The notes under the pieces are model-generated. The model was not told the origin of the DNA, made no database searches, and saw only the letters and a list, made by a program, of their open reading frames with translations. DNA of 64,000 bases. Source: Megamerina dolium (Eukaryota > Arthropoda > Insecta > Diptera > Megamerinidae). Where the stretch lies: assembly GCA_963854835.1 (NCBI GenBank), contig OY978525.1, positions 54,948,355 to 55,012,354 on the forward strand, read 5' to 3'. How positions within the stretch are numbered: position 1 is the first letter of the stretch; the number at the start of each line of letters is the position of its first letter. The translations under genes were made by a program, and so were the position numbers. Shown in pieces: positions 10,504 through 21,720 of this stretch.

Positions 10504-12222
10504 TTACTTACTTATTCATGTGGCCATAACAACCGAATATCGATTTAGGCCGAAAACAACATGCTTCGCCAGCCATCTCTGTTCTTCGTTAGCAGGCGCC
10601 AGTTAGAAATTCCAAGCGCCGTCAGGTTCTCTAGTACTTGGTCTTTCCACGGGAGGTTAGGTCTTCCTCTTCTGCGTCGTCCTCCAGCGGGTTCCGAATA
10701 TAACACCTTCTTAGCTGGAGCGTGTTCTTCCATTCGCTCAACATGACCTAGCCAGCGCAGCCGCTGGATTTTGATGCGCTTTACTATGTCAATATCGGCA
10801 TACAGCTCGTACAGCTCATGGTTGTATCTTATTCGGTATTCGCCACCAACGCAAATACATCCAAAGATCATGCGTAGGACTTTTCTCTCGAAAACTCCAA
10901 GCATTCGCTCATCCGAGGTGGAAATTGTCCAGGCTTCAGCGCCATATGTTAGGACAGGCATGATGAGAGACTTGTAGAGTGTAGTTGTCAATTTTAGTCA
11001 ATTGCTTACTCAGTCCAAAGTAACACCTGTTAGCAAGAGTTATTCTATGCATGATCTCCAGGCTGGCATCATCACAGTTGTTGATGCTGGTTCCATGATA
11101 GACAAAGTCCCTTACTACTTCAAAAGCGTAGTTGTCAACAGTGACGTGCTGTCCAAGACGCCGGGACTCTTTGTTTGTTGACACTAGATACTTTGTCTTG
11201 CCCTCGTTCACCGTAACACCCATCCGACGTTACTCTCTTTCCAACTCTGAGAATGCTGCACTGACTGCGCGTGTGTTCAAGCCGATTATGTCAATATCGT
11301 CGGCATACGCCAACAGCATGACACTTTTGTTGAAGATAGTGCTCGTATTATTTTCTCCATAATAAAATTGAAGAAGTCGCACGATAACGAATCACCTTGT
11401 CGGAAACCCCGTTCGGTATTAAACTGTGCGGAGAGGTTCTTCCCAATTTTCACTGCACAAGAGGAGTTATGCAATGTCATTCTACAAAGTCGAATGAGCT
11501 TTGCAGGAATACCGAACTCAGACGTTGTTGCGTAGAGGTAATCCCTTACCGGACTGTCGAAAGTGGCTTTATAATCAACAAATGGTGGTGTGTGTCGATC
11601 TGTTTTTCTTGGGTCTTCTACAGGATTTGGCGCAGAGTGAAAATCTGGTCGATGGTAGATTTACCAGGTCTGAAGCGACACTGATAAGGTCCAATCAGGT
11701 TGCTGAGCATAGGCTTCAACCTTTCACACAATGCACTCGATAGAACCTTGTATACGATGCTCAGGAGACTTATTCCACGGTAGATGGCGCAAATTGTGGG
11801 GTCACCTTTTTATGTACGGGACAGAGAACACTGAGCCTACAATCATCATCATCAGGCATGCTTTCATCCGATCATATTCTGCTTATGAGCTGGTGCATTC
11901 AGGTGAGCAGCTCATCGCCTCCGGTCTTAAACAACTCGGCAGGCAGGCCATCGACACTTGAAGCTTTGTTGTTCTTCAGCCTTAAAATAGCCGTTTCAAC
12001 CTCTTCATAGCCGGGTGGTGGAACATCAACACCATAATCTCTAATTGGGGTTATCGGACAATTTCCTCTACTGGCGGAATTGTTCGTAGCATTGCCATTC
12101 AGTAACGTGGAGAAGTGTTCCCATGGAAAGGGATATATGTGTCCACCGTGCGCATGTATCATCAAGTGGGGCAGTGTTCTGCATAAGCAGATTCGATAGT
12201 CGAGTGGCAAATGCATCTGCTG
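10504..12222 (-). mobile_element. RTE-like non-LTR retrotransposon inserted in the Jockey fragment (left arm)
   Basis: A 5'-truncated insertion of about 1.72 kb with a 15-bp target duplication, TAGCTAGGCGCCTAC, at 10489-10503 and 12223-12237. The 3' end is a short (TAAG)n tail, as in RTE-type elements. RT pieces in several frames: ILRLKNNKASSVDGLPAELF, YADDIDIIG (catalytic YADD kept) and the C-terminal ERKVLRMIFG plus RLRWLGHVERM segments. The endonuclease is missing and multiple frameshifts are present. Style matches insect endonuclease-reverse transcriptases of the RTE group. Confidence 0.8.
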
Positions 12223-12275
12223 TAGCTAGGCGCCTACATTTTAAAAATCGATTATCAAAATTAAATCATAAATGT

Positions 12276-12886
12276 ATATACTTATATGTACATATGTAAT
12301 CCTATATCTAGATAAATTTTTGAGAATATGTTTACGTAAATAGGTACATATTTACATAGTTGTACTAAAATATAAATTTATATAAGCATGAAAAATCAGA
12401 GATCACTCATTTTATATATAAACTAAATCACATACTTTGATGTACTAATCGACATATTGCAGTTAAAGTTATGGGAACAAATTGCTAGCCAATCATTGTA
12501 GCTGCAATCAATATACCTGCATGAGTATTTGCAAGGTATATTCATTTAGGTCAGGTAACCACTTGAAGGAATCTCCAGATATGTAGAAAAGTAAATATTT
12601 ATATATTCCTGAGCGACGTCGCCTAAAATTTCGATTAAACGATGTCCATCCGTTCAACTGGCTGGTTCGCACGAAAACTTAAGCAAATATTGAGCTTTTT
12701 TGACAAAATGAGTAACCGTACAAGGGTACGGAGAGGATTGATATTGGTCATGATCGTTCAACAACCACACCAACGCCGAACATTCAAAGGGACTAACCTC
12801 GCAATAAAATGTTTAATTTGCCATAACTCACTTAACATACCATTTAGGCCAACAATATTTTGCACGTAGAATTATGTTATAATGCT
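12276..12886. other. Unassigned sequence (left arm)
   Basis: AT-rich DNA matched in the right arm at about 15056-15670. The 75-codon open frame here has no recognisable motif. I see no gene. Confidence 0.5.
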
Positions 12887-13345
12887 ACATAATTCTGCCG
12901 AAAATGGACGAGCCACACCAGCTTTTTAATGTAGCTCCCATACGAAGTGCCTCAACTTCTTTTAAATTTAAACAGCTGTAATTTCGGCAATCTTCTGTCT
13001 AAAACAAACATATTTGACACTTAGATTAATATTGTAATCGGAAATAAGCCGAAAATGGACGATCCACACAAACTTTTTATAGTAGCTCCCATACAAAGTG
13101 CCTGAACTTCTTTTAAGTTTAATCCGCTGTAATTTCGGTAATCTTCTGTCCAAAACAAACATATTCGACACTTAGATTAATATTGTAATTGGAAGCTGGC
13201 GTAAAATTTAGCATAGTGGACGAAACTTCGCCCACTTTTTATAGTAGCCCCCGTACAAGAACCCTGAATTTTCTTTAAATTTAAACCGCTGTACCTTTGG
13301 CAGTGTTTTGCTCAATGCAATAATAATTGACACTTAAGTTATCTT
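12887..13345. repeat. Three imperfect ~150-160-bp tandem repeats (left arm)
   Basis: Recurring modules on the inverse strand: TACAGC(G/T)GTTTAAA, then GGGAGCTACTATAAAAAG, CGTCCATTTTCGG, and AATATTAATCTAAGTGTC. Spacing is about 150-162 bp. The right arm has the same at 14600-15055. A related motif (TTTTTATTTAGCTCCCATAC) occurs near 21800, so the unit also exists elsewhere as a dispersed repeat. Confidence 0.7.
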
Positions 13346-13652
13346 TGAACCCAATGTGTTTAAAAAGACCAGTTCCTAGGCCTGAAGCCGCTCTATTCGA
13401 AATTTCGAATCTATCGCACATCATGGAAAAATTAAAAGTATCATACTTTTTGGTATAAGACCCTCGTTTCAATAGAGTGGGCGTAAACATTGGATTATAA
13501 TATCCGATTGTTGGGGTACGTATGTTTCGTCGCCACCAAAATCAGTGTATGTTAACGTTGATTCTTGTTCAATCAGGTTTGAAATTATTTCTGGTATAGT
13601 TAGTTTTCTATGGTTATGTTGTCTATCATGAAATTATGTAAGTTCTCATGAA

Positions 13653-13990
13653 TTAATCCACACTAGCATTTAGTTTTTTGAAATTGTATTTACATTTACC
13701 AATGTAAAACAATTCATTAGTTGAATCCACAAATAGCTTAAATCTATCGATTATAGACTTATATCTTGATTCGTTTTTATACTTATCAAGGAAATTGTTC
13801 AACTTCACAACGACACTCTTAGCATTAACTAATTTATATACCACATTTGGAGTAATATATCTATACGAGAACTTTCTTTGATCACATTTAGCACGTTCGC
13901 TCAAAGAAAAAATAATACTTCAAAATACCTCGATTTCTTGGCAAATTGATGCCACTTAAATCACTTGATAAACCGAAAATACCACAACCT
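13653..13990 (-). pseudogene. Fragment of an uncharacterised repeated protein gene
   Basis: An 83-codon open stretch (13904-13653) containing NNFLDKYKNESRYKSIIDRF and KLFVDSTNELFYIGKCKYNF, preceded by a degenerate INLPRNRGILKYYFF segment. A diverged copy, also broken, is at 22270-22621. The style (a charged region, then a Cys-containing FYIGKCKY motif) resembles an arthropod-wide multi-copy protein of unknown function found near TEs; that link is from memory and weak. The right arm keeps only the C-terminal part. No function is assigned. Confidence 0.45.
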
Positions 13991-14189
13991 TGTGATGACA
14001 TATATGATGACATATAAACTCAATGCAGAGATTGTATATGATTTAATTATCATTTCTCAAGCAGAATAGGTTAAAATTAAAAATTAGAAATATTAGGTCA
14101 ATTAAATCATATACAATCTCTGCATTGAGTTTATATGTCATCATATACATATGTCATCACAAGGTTGTGGTATTTTCGGTTTATCAAGT
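13960..14189. repeat. Inner hairpin at the centre of the inverted repeat
   Basis: 13960-14045 is the inverse of 14099-14189 (CACTTGATAAACCGAAAATA at the left, TATTTTCGGTTTATCAAGTG at the right), around a 53-bp loop. It is offset from the outer arms because the right arm lacks the 207-bp segment 13747-13959. Confidence 0.9.
14046..14098. other. Spacer (loop) of the giant inverted repeat
   Basis: About 53 bp of AT-rich DNA between the arms. It is flanked by a near-perfect inner hairpin (13960-14045 with 14099-14189) that differs by a short ATGT-type indel. Confidence 0.85.
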
Positions 14190-14599
14190 GATAGATAGAT
14201 TTAAGCTATTTGTGGATTCAACTAATGAATTGTTTTACATTGGTAAATGTAAATACAATTTCAAAAAACTAAATGCTAGTGTGGATTAATTCATGAGAAC
14301 TTACATAATTTCATGATAGACAACATAACCATAGAAAACTAACTATACCAGAAATAATTTCAAACCTGATTGAACAAGAATCAACGTTAACATACACTGA
14401 TTTTGGTGGCGACGAAACATACGTACCCCAACAATCGGATATTATAATCCAATGTTTACGCCCACTCTATTGAAACGAGGGTCTTATACCAAAAAGTATG
14501 ATACTTTTAATTTTTCCATGATGTGCGATAGATTCGAAATTTCGAATAGAGCGGCTTCAGGCCTAGGAACTGGTCTTTTTAAACACATTGGGTTCAAAG

Positions 14600-15055
14600 A
14601 TAACTTAAGTGTCAATTATTATTGCATTGAGCAAAACACTGCCGAAGGTACAGCGGTTTAAATTTAAAGAAAATTCAGGGTTCTTGTACGGGGGCTACTA
14701 TAAAAAGTGGGCGAAGTTTCGTCCACTATGCTAAATTTTACGCCAGCTTCCAATTACAATATTAATCTAAGTGTCGAATATGTTTGTTTTGGACAGAAGA
14801 TTACCGAAATTACAGCGGATTAAACTTAAAAGAAGTTCAGGCACTTTGTATGGGAGCTACTATAAAAAGTTTGTGTGGATCGTCCATTTTCGGCTTATTT
14901 CCGATTACAATATTAATCTAAGTGTCAAATATGTTTGTTTTAGACAGAAGATTGCCGAAATTACAGCTGTTTAAATTTAAAAGAAGTTGAGGCACTTCGT
15001 ATGGGAGCTACATTAAAAAGCTGGTGTGGCTCGTCCATTTTCGGCAGAATTATGT
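14600..15055. repeat. Three imperfect ~150-160-bp tandem repeats (right arm)
   Basis: Mirror copy of 12887-13345. Module starts lie near 14647, 14809 and 14960. Confidence 0.7.
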
Positions 15056-15670
15056 AGCATTATAACATAATTCTACGTGCAAAATATTGTTGGCCTAAAT
15101 GGTATGTTAAGTGAGTTATGGCAAATTAAACATTTTATTGCGAGGTTAGTCCCTTTGAATGTTCGGCGTTGGTGTGGTTGTTGAACGATCATGACCAATA
15201 TCAATCCCCTCCGTACCCTTGTACGGTTACTCATTTTGTCAAAAAAGCTCAATATTTGCTTAAGTTTTCGTGCGAACCAGCCAGTTGAACGGATGGACAT
15301 CGTTTAATCGAAATTTTAGGCGACGTCGCTCAGGAATATATAAATATTTACTTTTCTACATATCTGGAGATTCCTTCAAGTGGTTACCTGACCTAAATGA
15401 ATATACCTTGCATATACTCATGCAGGTATATTGATTGCAGCTACAATGATTGGCTAGCAATTTGTTCCCATAACTTTAACTGCAATATGTCGATTAGTAC
15501 ATCAAAGTATGTGATTTAGTTTATATATAAAATGAGTGATCTCTGATTTTTCATGCTTATATAAATTTATATTTTAGTACAACTATGTAAATATGTACCT
15601 ATTTACGTAAACATATTCTCAAAAATTTATCTAGATATAGGATTACATATGTACATATAAGTATATACAT
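15056..15670. other. Unassigned sequence (right arm)
   Basis: Mirror of 12276-12886; no supported gene. Confidence 0.5.
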
Positions 15671-15719
15671 TTATGATTTAATTTTGATAATCGATTTTTA
15701 AAATGTAGGCGCCTAGCTA

Positions 15720-17432
15720 CAGCAGATGCATTTGCCACTCGACTATCGAATCTGCTTATGCACAACACTGCCCCACTTGATGATACATGCGCACGGTGGA
15801 CACATATATCCCTTTCCATGGGAACACTTCTCCACGTTACTGAATGGCAATGCTACGAACAATTCCGCCAGTAGAGGAAATTGTCCGATAACCCCAATTA
15901 GAGATTATGGTGTTGATGTTCCACCACCCAACTATGAAGAGGTTGAAACGGCTATTTTAAGGCTGAAGAACAACAAAGCTTCAAGTGTCGATGGCCTGCC
16001 TGCCGAGTTGTTTAAGACCGGAGGCGATGAGCTGCTCACCTGAATGCACCAGCTCATAAGCAGAATATGATCGGATGAAAGCATGCCTGATGATTGTAGG
16101 CTCAGTGTTCTCTGTCCCGTACATAAAAAGGTGACCCCACAATTTGCGCCATCTACCGTGGAATAAGTCTCCTGAGCATCGTATACAAGGTTCTATCGAG
16201 TGCATTGTGTGAAAGGTTGAAGCCTATGCTCAGCAACCTGATTGGACCTTATCAGTGTCGCTTCAGACCTGGTAAATCTACCATCGACCAGATTTTCACT
16301 CTGCGCCAAATCCTGTAGAAGACCCAAGAAAAACAGATCGACACACACCACCATTTGTTGATTATAAAGCCACTTTCGACAGTCCGGTAAGGGATTACCT
16401 CTACGCAACAACGTCTGAGTTCGGTATTCCTGCAAAGCTCATTCGACTTTGTAGAATGACATTGCATAACTCCTCTTGTGCAGTGAAAATTGGGAAGAAC
16501 CTCTCCGCACAGTTTAATACCGAACGGGGTTTCCGACAAGGTGATTCGTTATCGTGCGACTTCTTCAATTTTATTATGGAGAAAATAATACGAGCACTAT
16601 CTTCAACAAAAGTGTCATGCTGTTGGCGTATGCCGACGATATTGACATAATCGGCTTGAACACACGCGCAGTCAGTGCAGCATTCTCAGAGTTGGAAAGA
16701 GAGTAACGTCGGATGGGTGTTACGGTGAACGAGGGCAAGACAAAGTATCTAGTGTCAACAAACAAAGAGTCCCGGCGTCTTGGACAGCACGTCACTGTTG
16801 ACAACTACGCTTTTGAAGTAGTAAGGGACTTTGTCTATCATGGAACCAGCATCAACAACTGTGATGATGCCAGCCTGGAGATCATGCATAGAATAACTCT
16901 TGCTAACAGGTGTTACTTTGGACTGAGTAAGCAATTGACTAAAATTGACAACTACACTCTACAAGTCTCTCATCATGCCTGTCCTAACATATGGCGCTGA
17001 AGCCTGGACAATTTCCACCTCGGATGAGCGAATGCTTGGAGTTTTCGAGAGAAAAGTCCTACGCATGATCTTTGGATGTATTTGCGTTGGTGGCGAATAC
17101 CGAATAAGATACAACCATGAGCTGTACGAGCTGTATGCCGATATTGACATAGTAAAGCGCATCAAAATCCAGCGGCTGCGCTGGCTAGGTCATGTTGAGC
17201 GAATGGAAGAACACGCTCCAGCTAAGAAGGTGTTATATTCGGAACCCGCTGGAGGACGACGCAGAAGAGGAAGACCTAACCTCCCGTGGAAAGACCAAGT
17301 ACTAGAGAACCTGACGGCGCTTGGAATTTCTAACTGGCGCCTGCTAACGAAGAACAGAGATGGCTGGCGAAGCATGTTGTTTTCGGCCTAAATCGATATT
17401 CGGTTGTTATGGCCACATGAATAAGTAAGTAA
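15720..17432 (+). mobile_element. RTE-like non-LTR retrotransposon (right arm)
   Basis: Mirror copy of 10504-12222, here in plus orientation, with the 15-bp target duplication GTAGGCGCCTAGCTA at 15705-15719 and 17433-17447 and a (TAAG)n tail just before the right copy. RT reads in pieces: 15726-16043 (fingers), about 16250-16650 (palm, with YADD near 16630), and 16713-17391 (thumb and C-terminal region). Two residues differ from the left arm in the first piece, and a 6-bp repeat-length difference lies near 16095. It inserted once, before the inverted duplication formed. Confidence 0.8.
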
Positions 17433-17447
17433 GTAGGCGCCTAGCTA

Positions 17448-17818
17448 AAGCATTGGGATGCTTTTCAAGCTTTGCTATGTTAGATTTAGCAAGTCAAAAA
17501 CTTCTTCAGTTACATTCATTCAGCATTTTTGACAAACCAAGGAGCATTGGTAAGCAAGCGCATGATTTTTGATTCTGCTCTTCGCAGCTTTTCCACGTTT
17601 GAGGGTGAAGCGGTACCCCAGAGTTGGATACCGTAGGTCCATATGCGCTTGATAATGGAATTGTAGAGAAGAACCTTATAGTCCAGTTTGAGTTTGGAGT
17701 GCTTGTTTAAAAGCCACTTTAGTTCGCTTGTTTTTATTTTTATATGGGTAACTTTTGAACTTATATGCTTTGCCCAAGTGAACGTTCGATTCAGATGCAT
17801 TCCAAAATATTTGGCTAG
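17448..17818 (-). pseudogene. Jockey-like RT C-terminal fragment (right arm)
   Basis: Mirror of 10118-10488. The main 94-codon open piece (17516-17800) is identical in translation to the left arm. The distal part of the same gene lies beyond the RTE insertion, at about 15670-15704. Confidence 0.75.
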
Positions 17819-18025
17819 TTAGAGCAAAACAATTCTAATGAGTATTACATATTTACGTATTATTTTTTCATGTTCCCCTCTTAGGCAATGCCTTTACACT
17901 TTGCATGCGGAATGCTGTGATCGATATGAACATTTTAATATCTTCCCATGAAAATATTTTAGGAACAAATAGACTAATTTTTAATTTGATTATTATCTAT
18001 TCATCAAGATCTTTCATTTGATATA

Positions 18026-18360
18026 CTGAGGGACTAACAAATATTTTGTAAATTGCTGATATTTTATGTAATTTTGAAGAATTAAAAAATAGTACACGTT
18101 TTGTAGTACTAGAACGGCATTTCATTCTACATTTCGAAAAATCGGTAAGAATGGATATGAGAAAACATAAAATTACTGACGAAAGGTTAGTGGAAATTTT
18201 GCGACCATTAAGCCCATAGAAATGTTTAGTGAATTCCAAACTGCATATGAAACGAACGCACCTTCTCTTAAGATCATTTGTAAGTGGTATCAACGATTCC
18301 AGAGTGGAGTGGAAATTTTTCCATGGAGGAAGAGCCTTGCTATCTTACTATAAATATTTA
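18026..18360 (+). mobile_element. Mariner fragment (right arm)
   Basis: Mirror of 9576-9910: terminal-repeat-like GAGGGACTAACAAA near 18029, then a transposase N-terminal piece near 18222-18335. It joins directly to the gypsy RNase H remnant at about 18390. Confidence 0.65.
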
Positions 18361-18400
18361 ACATGTAAAAATATAAAAATTTTGCGACAAAAGAGAGCAT

Positions 18401-19380
18401 ATGCCGCGTGATTGCCACTCACGACGCAAGCAACAAAGATCGTATTCTCCAGGACAACGAAAGCAACATCGTGATGCAGGTAATCGTGATAATGCTGATA
18501 CTCCATATCGTCGTATTTCCACCACAAATAGTAAACATTGTTTTCAAGTGGAAAGCAAGGAGCACTATGTCGACATACGACTTACGAATATCTTGCGAGA
18601 GGAGTCATGGACCACCGAACGAGTGTAAGAAGATCAGTGGAACGGCCCAGATCTTGTAAAGATTATGGAATACAAGGAGGCTAGAAATGTCTAATGAGAG
18701 TCTAATATCTAAGGCATATTGGGCGCAGTAGCAAAGTTTGCATTTGGGAGATGGATGTCCATTCCTAGCATGGGAAAGTGAAGATGTAAAAATCACTAAT
18801 GTTTTCTAGTGGTACCCAAGGAAAGAATAAACGAAGTGATAGCTGAGTATAACAATGCTTAAAGTGGAGGGCATCACCAAAACCTTCGAGAAAATAAAGA
18901 AACTATTTTATTGGGTTGGATGCCATGATCATGTGGCTGATTGAATTCAGAAATGAGAGCAATGTGTAATGGCCAAAGGTCCACCTAAGAAAAGAAAAGG
19001 GAAAATGCACCAATTCACCGTGGGCGCTCCATTTGAGCGAATTGCTATGGACATAGTTGAACCATTTCCAACAAGCAACACAGGGATCAAGTATGTTCTG
19101 GTGGTTATAGATTACTTCAGTAAATGGCCTGAAGTATATCCCATTCCAAATCAAGAAGCTAGTACAGTTCCGGATGTATTTGTCAACCAATGGATTACTC
19201 GGTTTGGTGTACCGATGAGTTACATTAAGACCAAGGTCGAAACTTCGAATCTACAATACCACTACTACACCAGTAATGATAATTTTTGGAAACGAGTCAG
19301 TTGATTTCAAATTTGGAGTCGCAACAAAAACGAGATCAACCGAAGGTAACTACACTAGCGAAAAACACTAGCAAGGGCAG
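18401..19380 (+). pseudogene. Gypsy RNase H end + integrase remnant (right arm)
   Basis: Mirror of 8556-9535 in plus orientation. It shows the RNase H C-terminal motif (about 18401-18640), an integrase zinc region broken by stops (near 18840-18960), and an integrase core 18969-19304 with RIAMDIVEPFPTS and DYFSKWPEVYPIPN. It is truncated before the second catalytic Asp and runs into the 3' LTR at 19381. The element has lost everything upstream of RNase H. Confidence 0.8.
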
Positions 19381-19817
19381 TGCAACGAGTATCGATGGTT
19401 GGTTATTCATCACTAATTGTAAATGGCACTATTAATGGTAGTATCGAAACGAATGTCAACAAAAAGAAATAGGCGATAACCAGAACAAGCCAAGAAAGAA
19501 AAAAAAACTCGAATAAGATATGGTAAAGGAAGATTCTGGAGTGTTGCCACAGAGTATAAATAAGGCCAGTTGTTGACAAATGAAATAAATCAAATTCGAA
19601 AGTGATCGTGCAAACATTGATACAGTATCAGAGGCAAAAATTTCAAGTACATTAGTTGTAAATAAATTGTTGCAAATAGTTGATTTTAAATAGAGATGAT
19701 TAAATAAATTGTCGTTTTATATAGTTGTACAAAATAAGTGTTGCAATTATTATTTAAAGAATCCACTGATCGATCTGGGTTGATTTAAGTAAAATTAAAA
19801 CTTCACACAACGTAATA
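19381..19817 (+). mobile_element. Gypsy 3' LTR in the right arm
   Basis: Starts TGCAACGAGTATCGATGG, has a TATA box (GAGTATAAATAAGG near 19553) and AATAAA signals near 19670 and 19704, and ends near CACAACGTAATA. Same family as the solo LTR 3215-3651. The LTRs in both arms point outward, away from the centre of the inverted repeat. Confidence 0.8.
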
Positions 19818-19880
19818 TTATCGTTGTGCTTATGTATTGCATTGTAGTTGCCTAATATTTCATGGTCCAATTACCCACTA

Positions 19881-20643
19881 ATTAACGAAAAGTTGCGTTC
19901 CAGCTGACACAACCTGTTTTACCAAATTGTGTACAAGCGATTCCCTAATATCGTGTAGTGAAGTAAAGTAACCTTCGTCGATTAGGTTTCTACTACAAAA
20001 TCGTGTCAGCTGCTGGATGAAAAGGAATAATATTGCCATTATGTTCAAATATAATTTATTTCATATTAAAATATTCTATATTATTTATCTTTACGATTTA
20101 CCATATATCAACATTTGGTATTTTATAATATTACATTGTTTAATAATACTTGTGTGCCACAAATAGTTTGAATTAAAAATAATTTCATTACAAAATATTA
20201 AATAAGAACACAAAATTTTTAGTTAAAATATCTGCATGGCAATAGTAAATATGTATTCAAGGTTTTCACTGAACGCAAATGAAATTTGGCTAATCGCTGT
20301 ATTTTCTAAATTTATGTTACTTTACTTCACGTTACGATACCTCGTGGGTAAATGGACCATTTTATGGTTGGCTGTGATAAACCATGAAGGTCTGCTAAAA
20401 AATCGTGATTTAAGTTTAAATCTAGGAGGAAATCGAAGTATCACTTTGATGGAAATTTCGACCCAAAAAATGTAAATTTTGTATGCCTCATTAAGTTAAT
20501 GTCGTCCACAGTCTCGATATTATTTAAAATATCTAAATCACGTTAATTTCGTTCCATACTTGTATGTTTTACGTTTTATGGTTTATACTGATGTCCGACT
20601 ACTTCTCTAACTCTATATAGCTACAGAGTTGAATTACAATATA
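19881..20643. other. Unassigned AT-rich sequence
   Basis: Flank of the inverted repeat. An open frame of 79 codons at 20236-20475 shows no known motif and no support as a gene. Confidence 0.5.
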
Positions 20644-21720
20644 TGAGGGGACTAACAAAAGTTCGGTAAGCTGCATGAAGAAAACATCCAAATTTATTTA
20701 AATTTATTATTTTTAATCTTCAGTATTTTTTATCTTTTCTTCATAATCACCATTAATTTCAATACATTTTGACAAGTATTTAGGGGAATAATATCTACAA
20801 TTCTTAATCTAGTGAAATAAAACGTAATCATCACTTTCATTGCTTATTTATGTTGCCTTGCTTTAACAGGTGGATTTGTTTCTTTTGAGCTCCATACCAT
20901 TGACTGCCATTCAGTTAACGGGTCGTACTTGTAAAAACAAGCTTCATCACTTGTTGCAATCATACTGAAGTTGCTAGACTCTCAGTTTTCGAATTTTTTT
21001 AGAAAATAATGAGCAAAACGGACTGGCTTCTGACTATAATTCAACATTCGTGGGACCCATCGAGCAGATTTCTTCGTTTAAATCGTTCCGCAATATTTGC
21101 TATACCGCAATTCACTGGCTATCATTTCTTGTGTTATTCGTGCATCTTCGTCTAATTTTTGCATAACCAGAGCCACATTTATCTCGTTGGTCCAAGATTT
21201 TGACTTTCCATAGTGAGGCTCGTCCTCCATTGAAAAATTTCCACTCCACTCTGGAATCGGTGATACCACTTACAAATGGTCTTAAGAGAAGATGGGATCG
21301 TTCCATATGCAGTTTGGAATTCACTAAACATTAAAATAAAAATAAATATGTGGCACTTAAAGCCCCAAATGGCTCATTGGCCGAGCTTCTCTTCCATTAC
21401 TATTGTGTGTCTTAAATTTGGACAGTATTAGAAGGGACCTACTTATTTTAGCAGGTTCCGAACGGCAGAACACTTGCGACATCACTTTTTCTGAGCTTTG
21501 TCACAGAGTTCTTTTAGAAGCTTTTTCATGGCTTGTTGTTACTGTCGGAAGAATTGCCAATTGCTTGCCGACAGGTGGGTACCATTCGAAAGAAAAATCT
21601 TATCGATATTAAAATTTGTTATGCATCAGCCGGGGATTGAACCACGACCTACAGATCATAAGGCGAACACACTAACCACTGAACTACGGCACCACTAAAC
21701 ATTACTATGGGCTTAATGGT
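20644..21720 (-). pseudogene. Degenerate mariner element interrupted by a SINE
   Basis: Minus-strand mariner. The terminal-repeat-like GAGGGGACTAACAAAAG is at 20644. A catalytic-domain piece with IATSDEACFYKYDPLTEWQS (DDE first-Asp region) lies at about 20880-20975, and the N-terminal piece (EFQTAYGTIPSSLKTICKWY, SMEDEPHYGKSKSWTNE) at 21100-21330. Several frameshifts. A SINE is inserted at 21334-21692. Related fragments are at 9576-9910 and 18026-18360. Confidence 0.75.
21334..21692 (-). mobile_element. tRNA-derived SINE with 12-bp target duplication
   Basis: Flanked by CACTAAACATTA at 21322-21333 and 21693-21704, duplicated mariner sequence. On the minus strand it begins with a tRNA-like head: box A TAGTTCAGTGG, box B GGTTCAATCCC (about 21635-21690). 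The body shares GGTACCCACCTG and GGCAAGCAATT with the SINE at 5729. The 3' end is a T/A-rich tail (21334-21350). Length about 359 bp. Confidence 0.85.

Larger units (their letters stand above)
8057..14045. repeat. Left arm of a giant inverted repeat (~6.0 kb)
   Basis: This arm is the reverse complement of 14099-19880, with the outer ends AGTGGGTAATTGG (8058) and CCAATTACCCACT (ending 19879). Paired coordinates sum to about 27936 in the outer part and 27942 in the inner part, which shows a 6-bp length difference near 11850. Matching translated segments differ by only a few residues: 3 of 111 in the integrase piece, 2 of 105 in the RTE piece, none in 148- and 94-residue pieces. The left arm has about 207 bp (13747-13959) missing from the right. 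Confidence 0.95.
14099..19880. repeat. Right arm of the giant inverted repeat (~5.8 kb)
   Basis: Near-identical inverse of 8057-14045 carrying the same nested TE fragments. It lacks the 207-bp segment present on the left. No target-site duplication was seen outside the outer ends: left flank (TA)n, right flank ATTAACGAAAAG. Confidence 0.95.

Noticed and set aside
8057..19880. Giant inverted repeat as a foldback-type transposon with 5.8-kb TIRs
   Set aside because: No target duplication at the outer ends, and the arms include ordinary flanking sequence outside the LTRs. Inverted duplication fits better.
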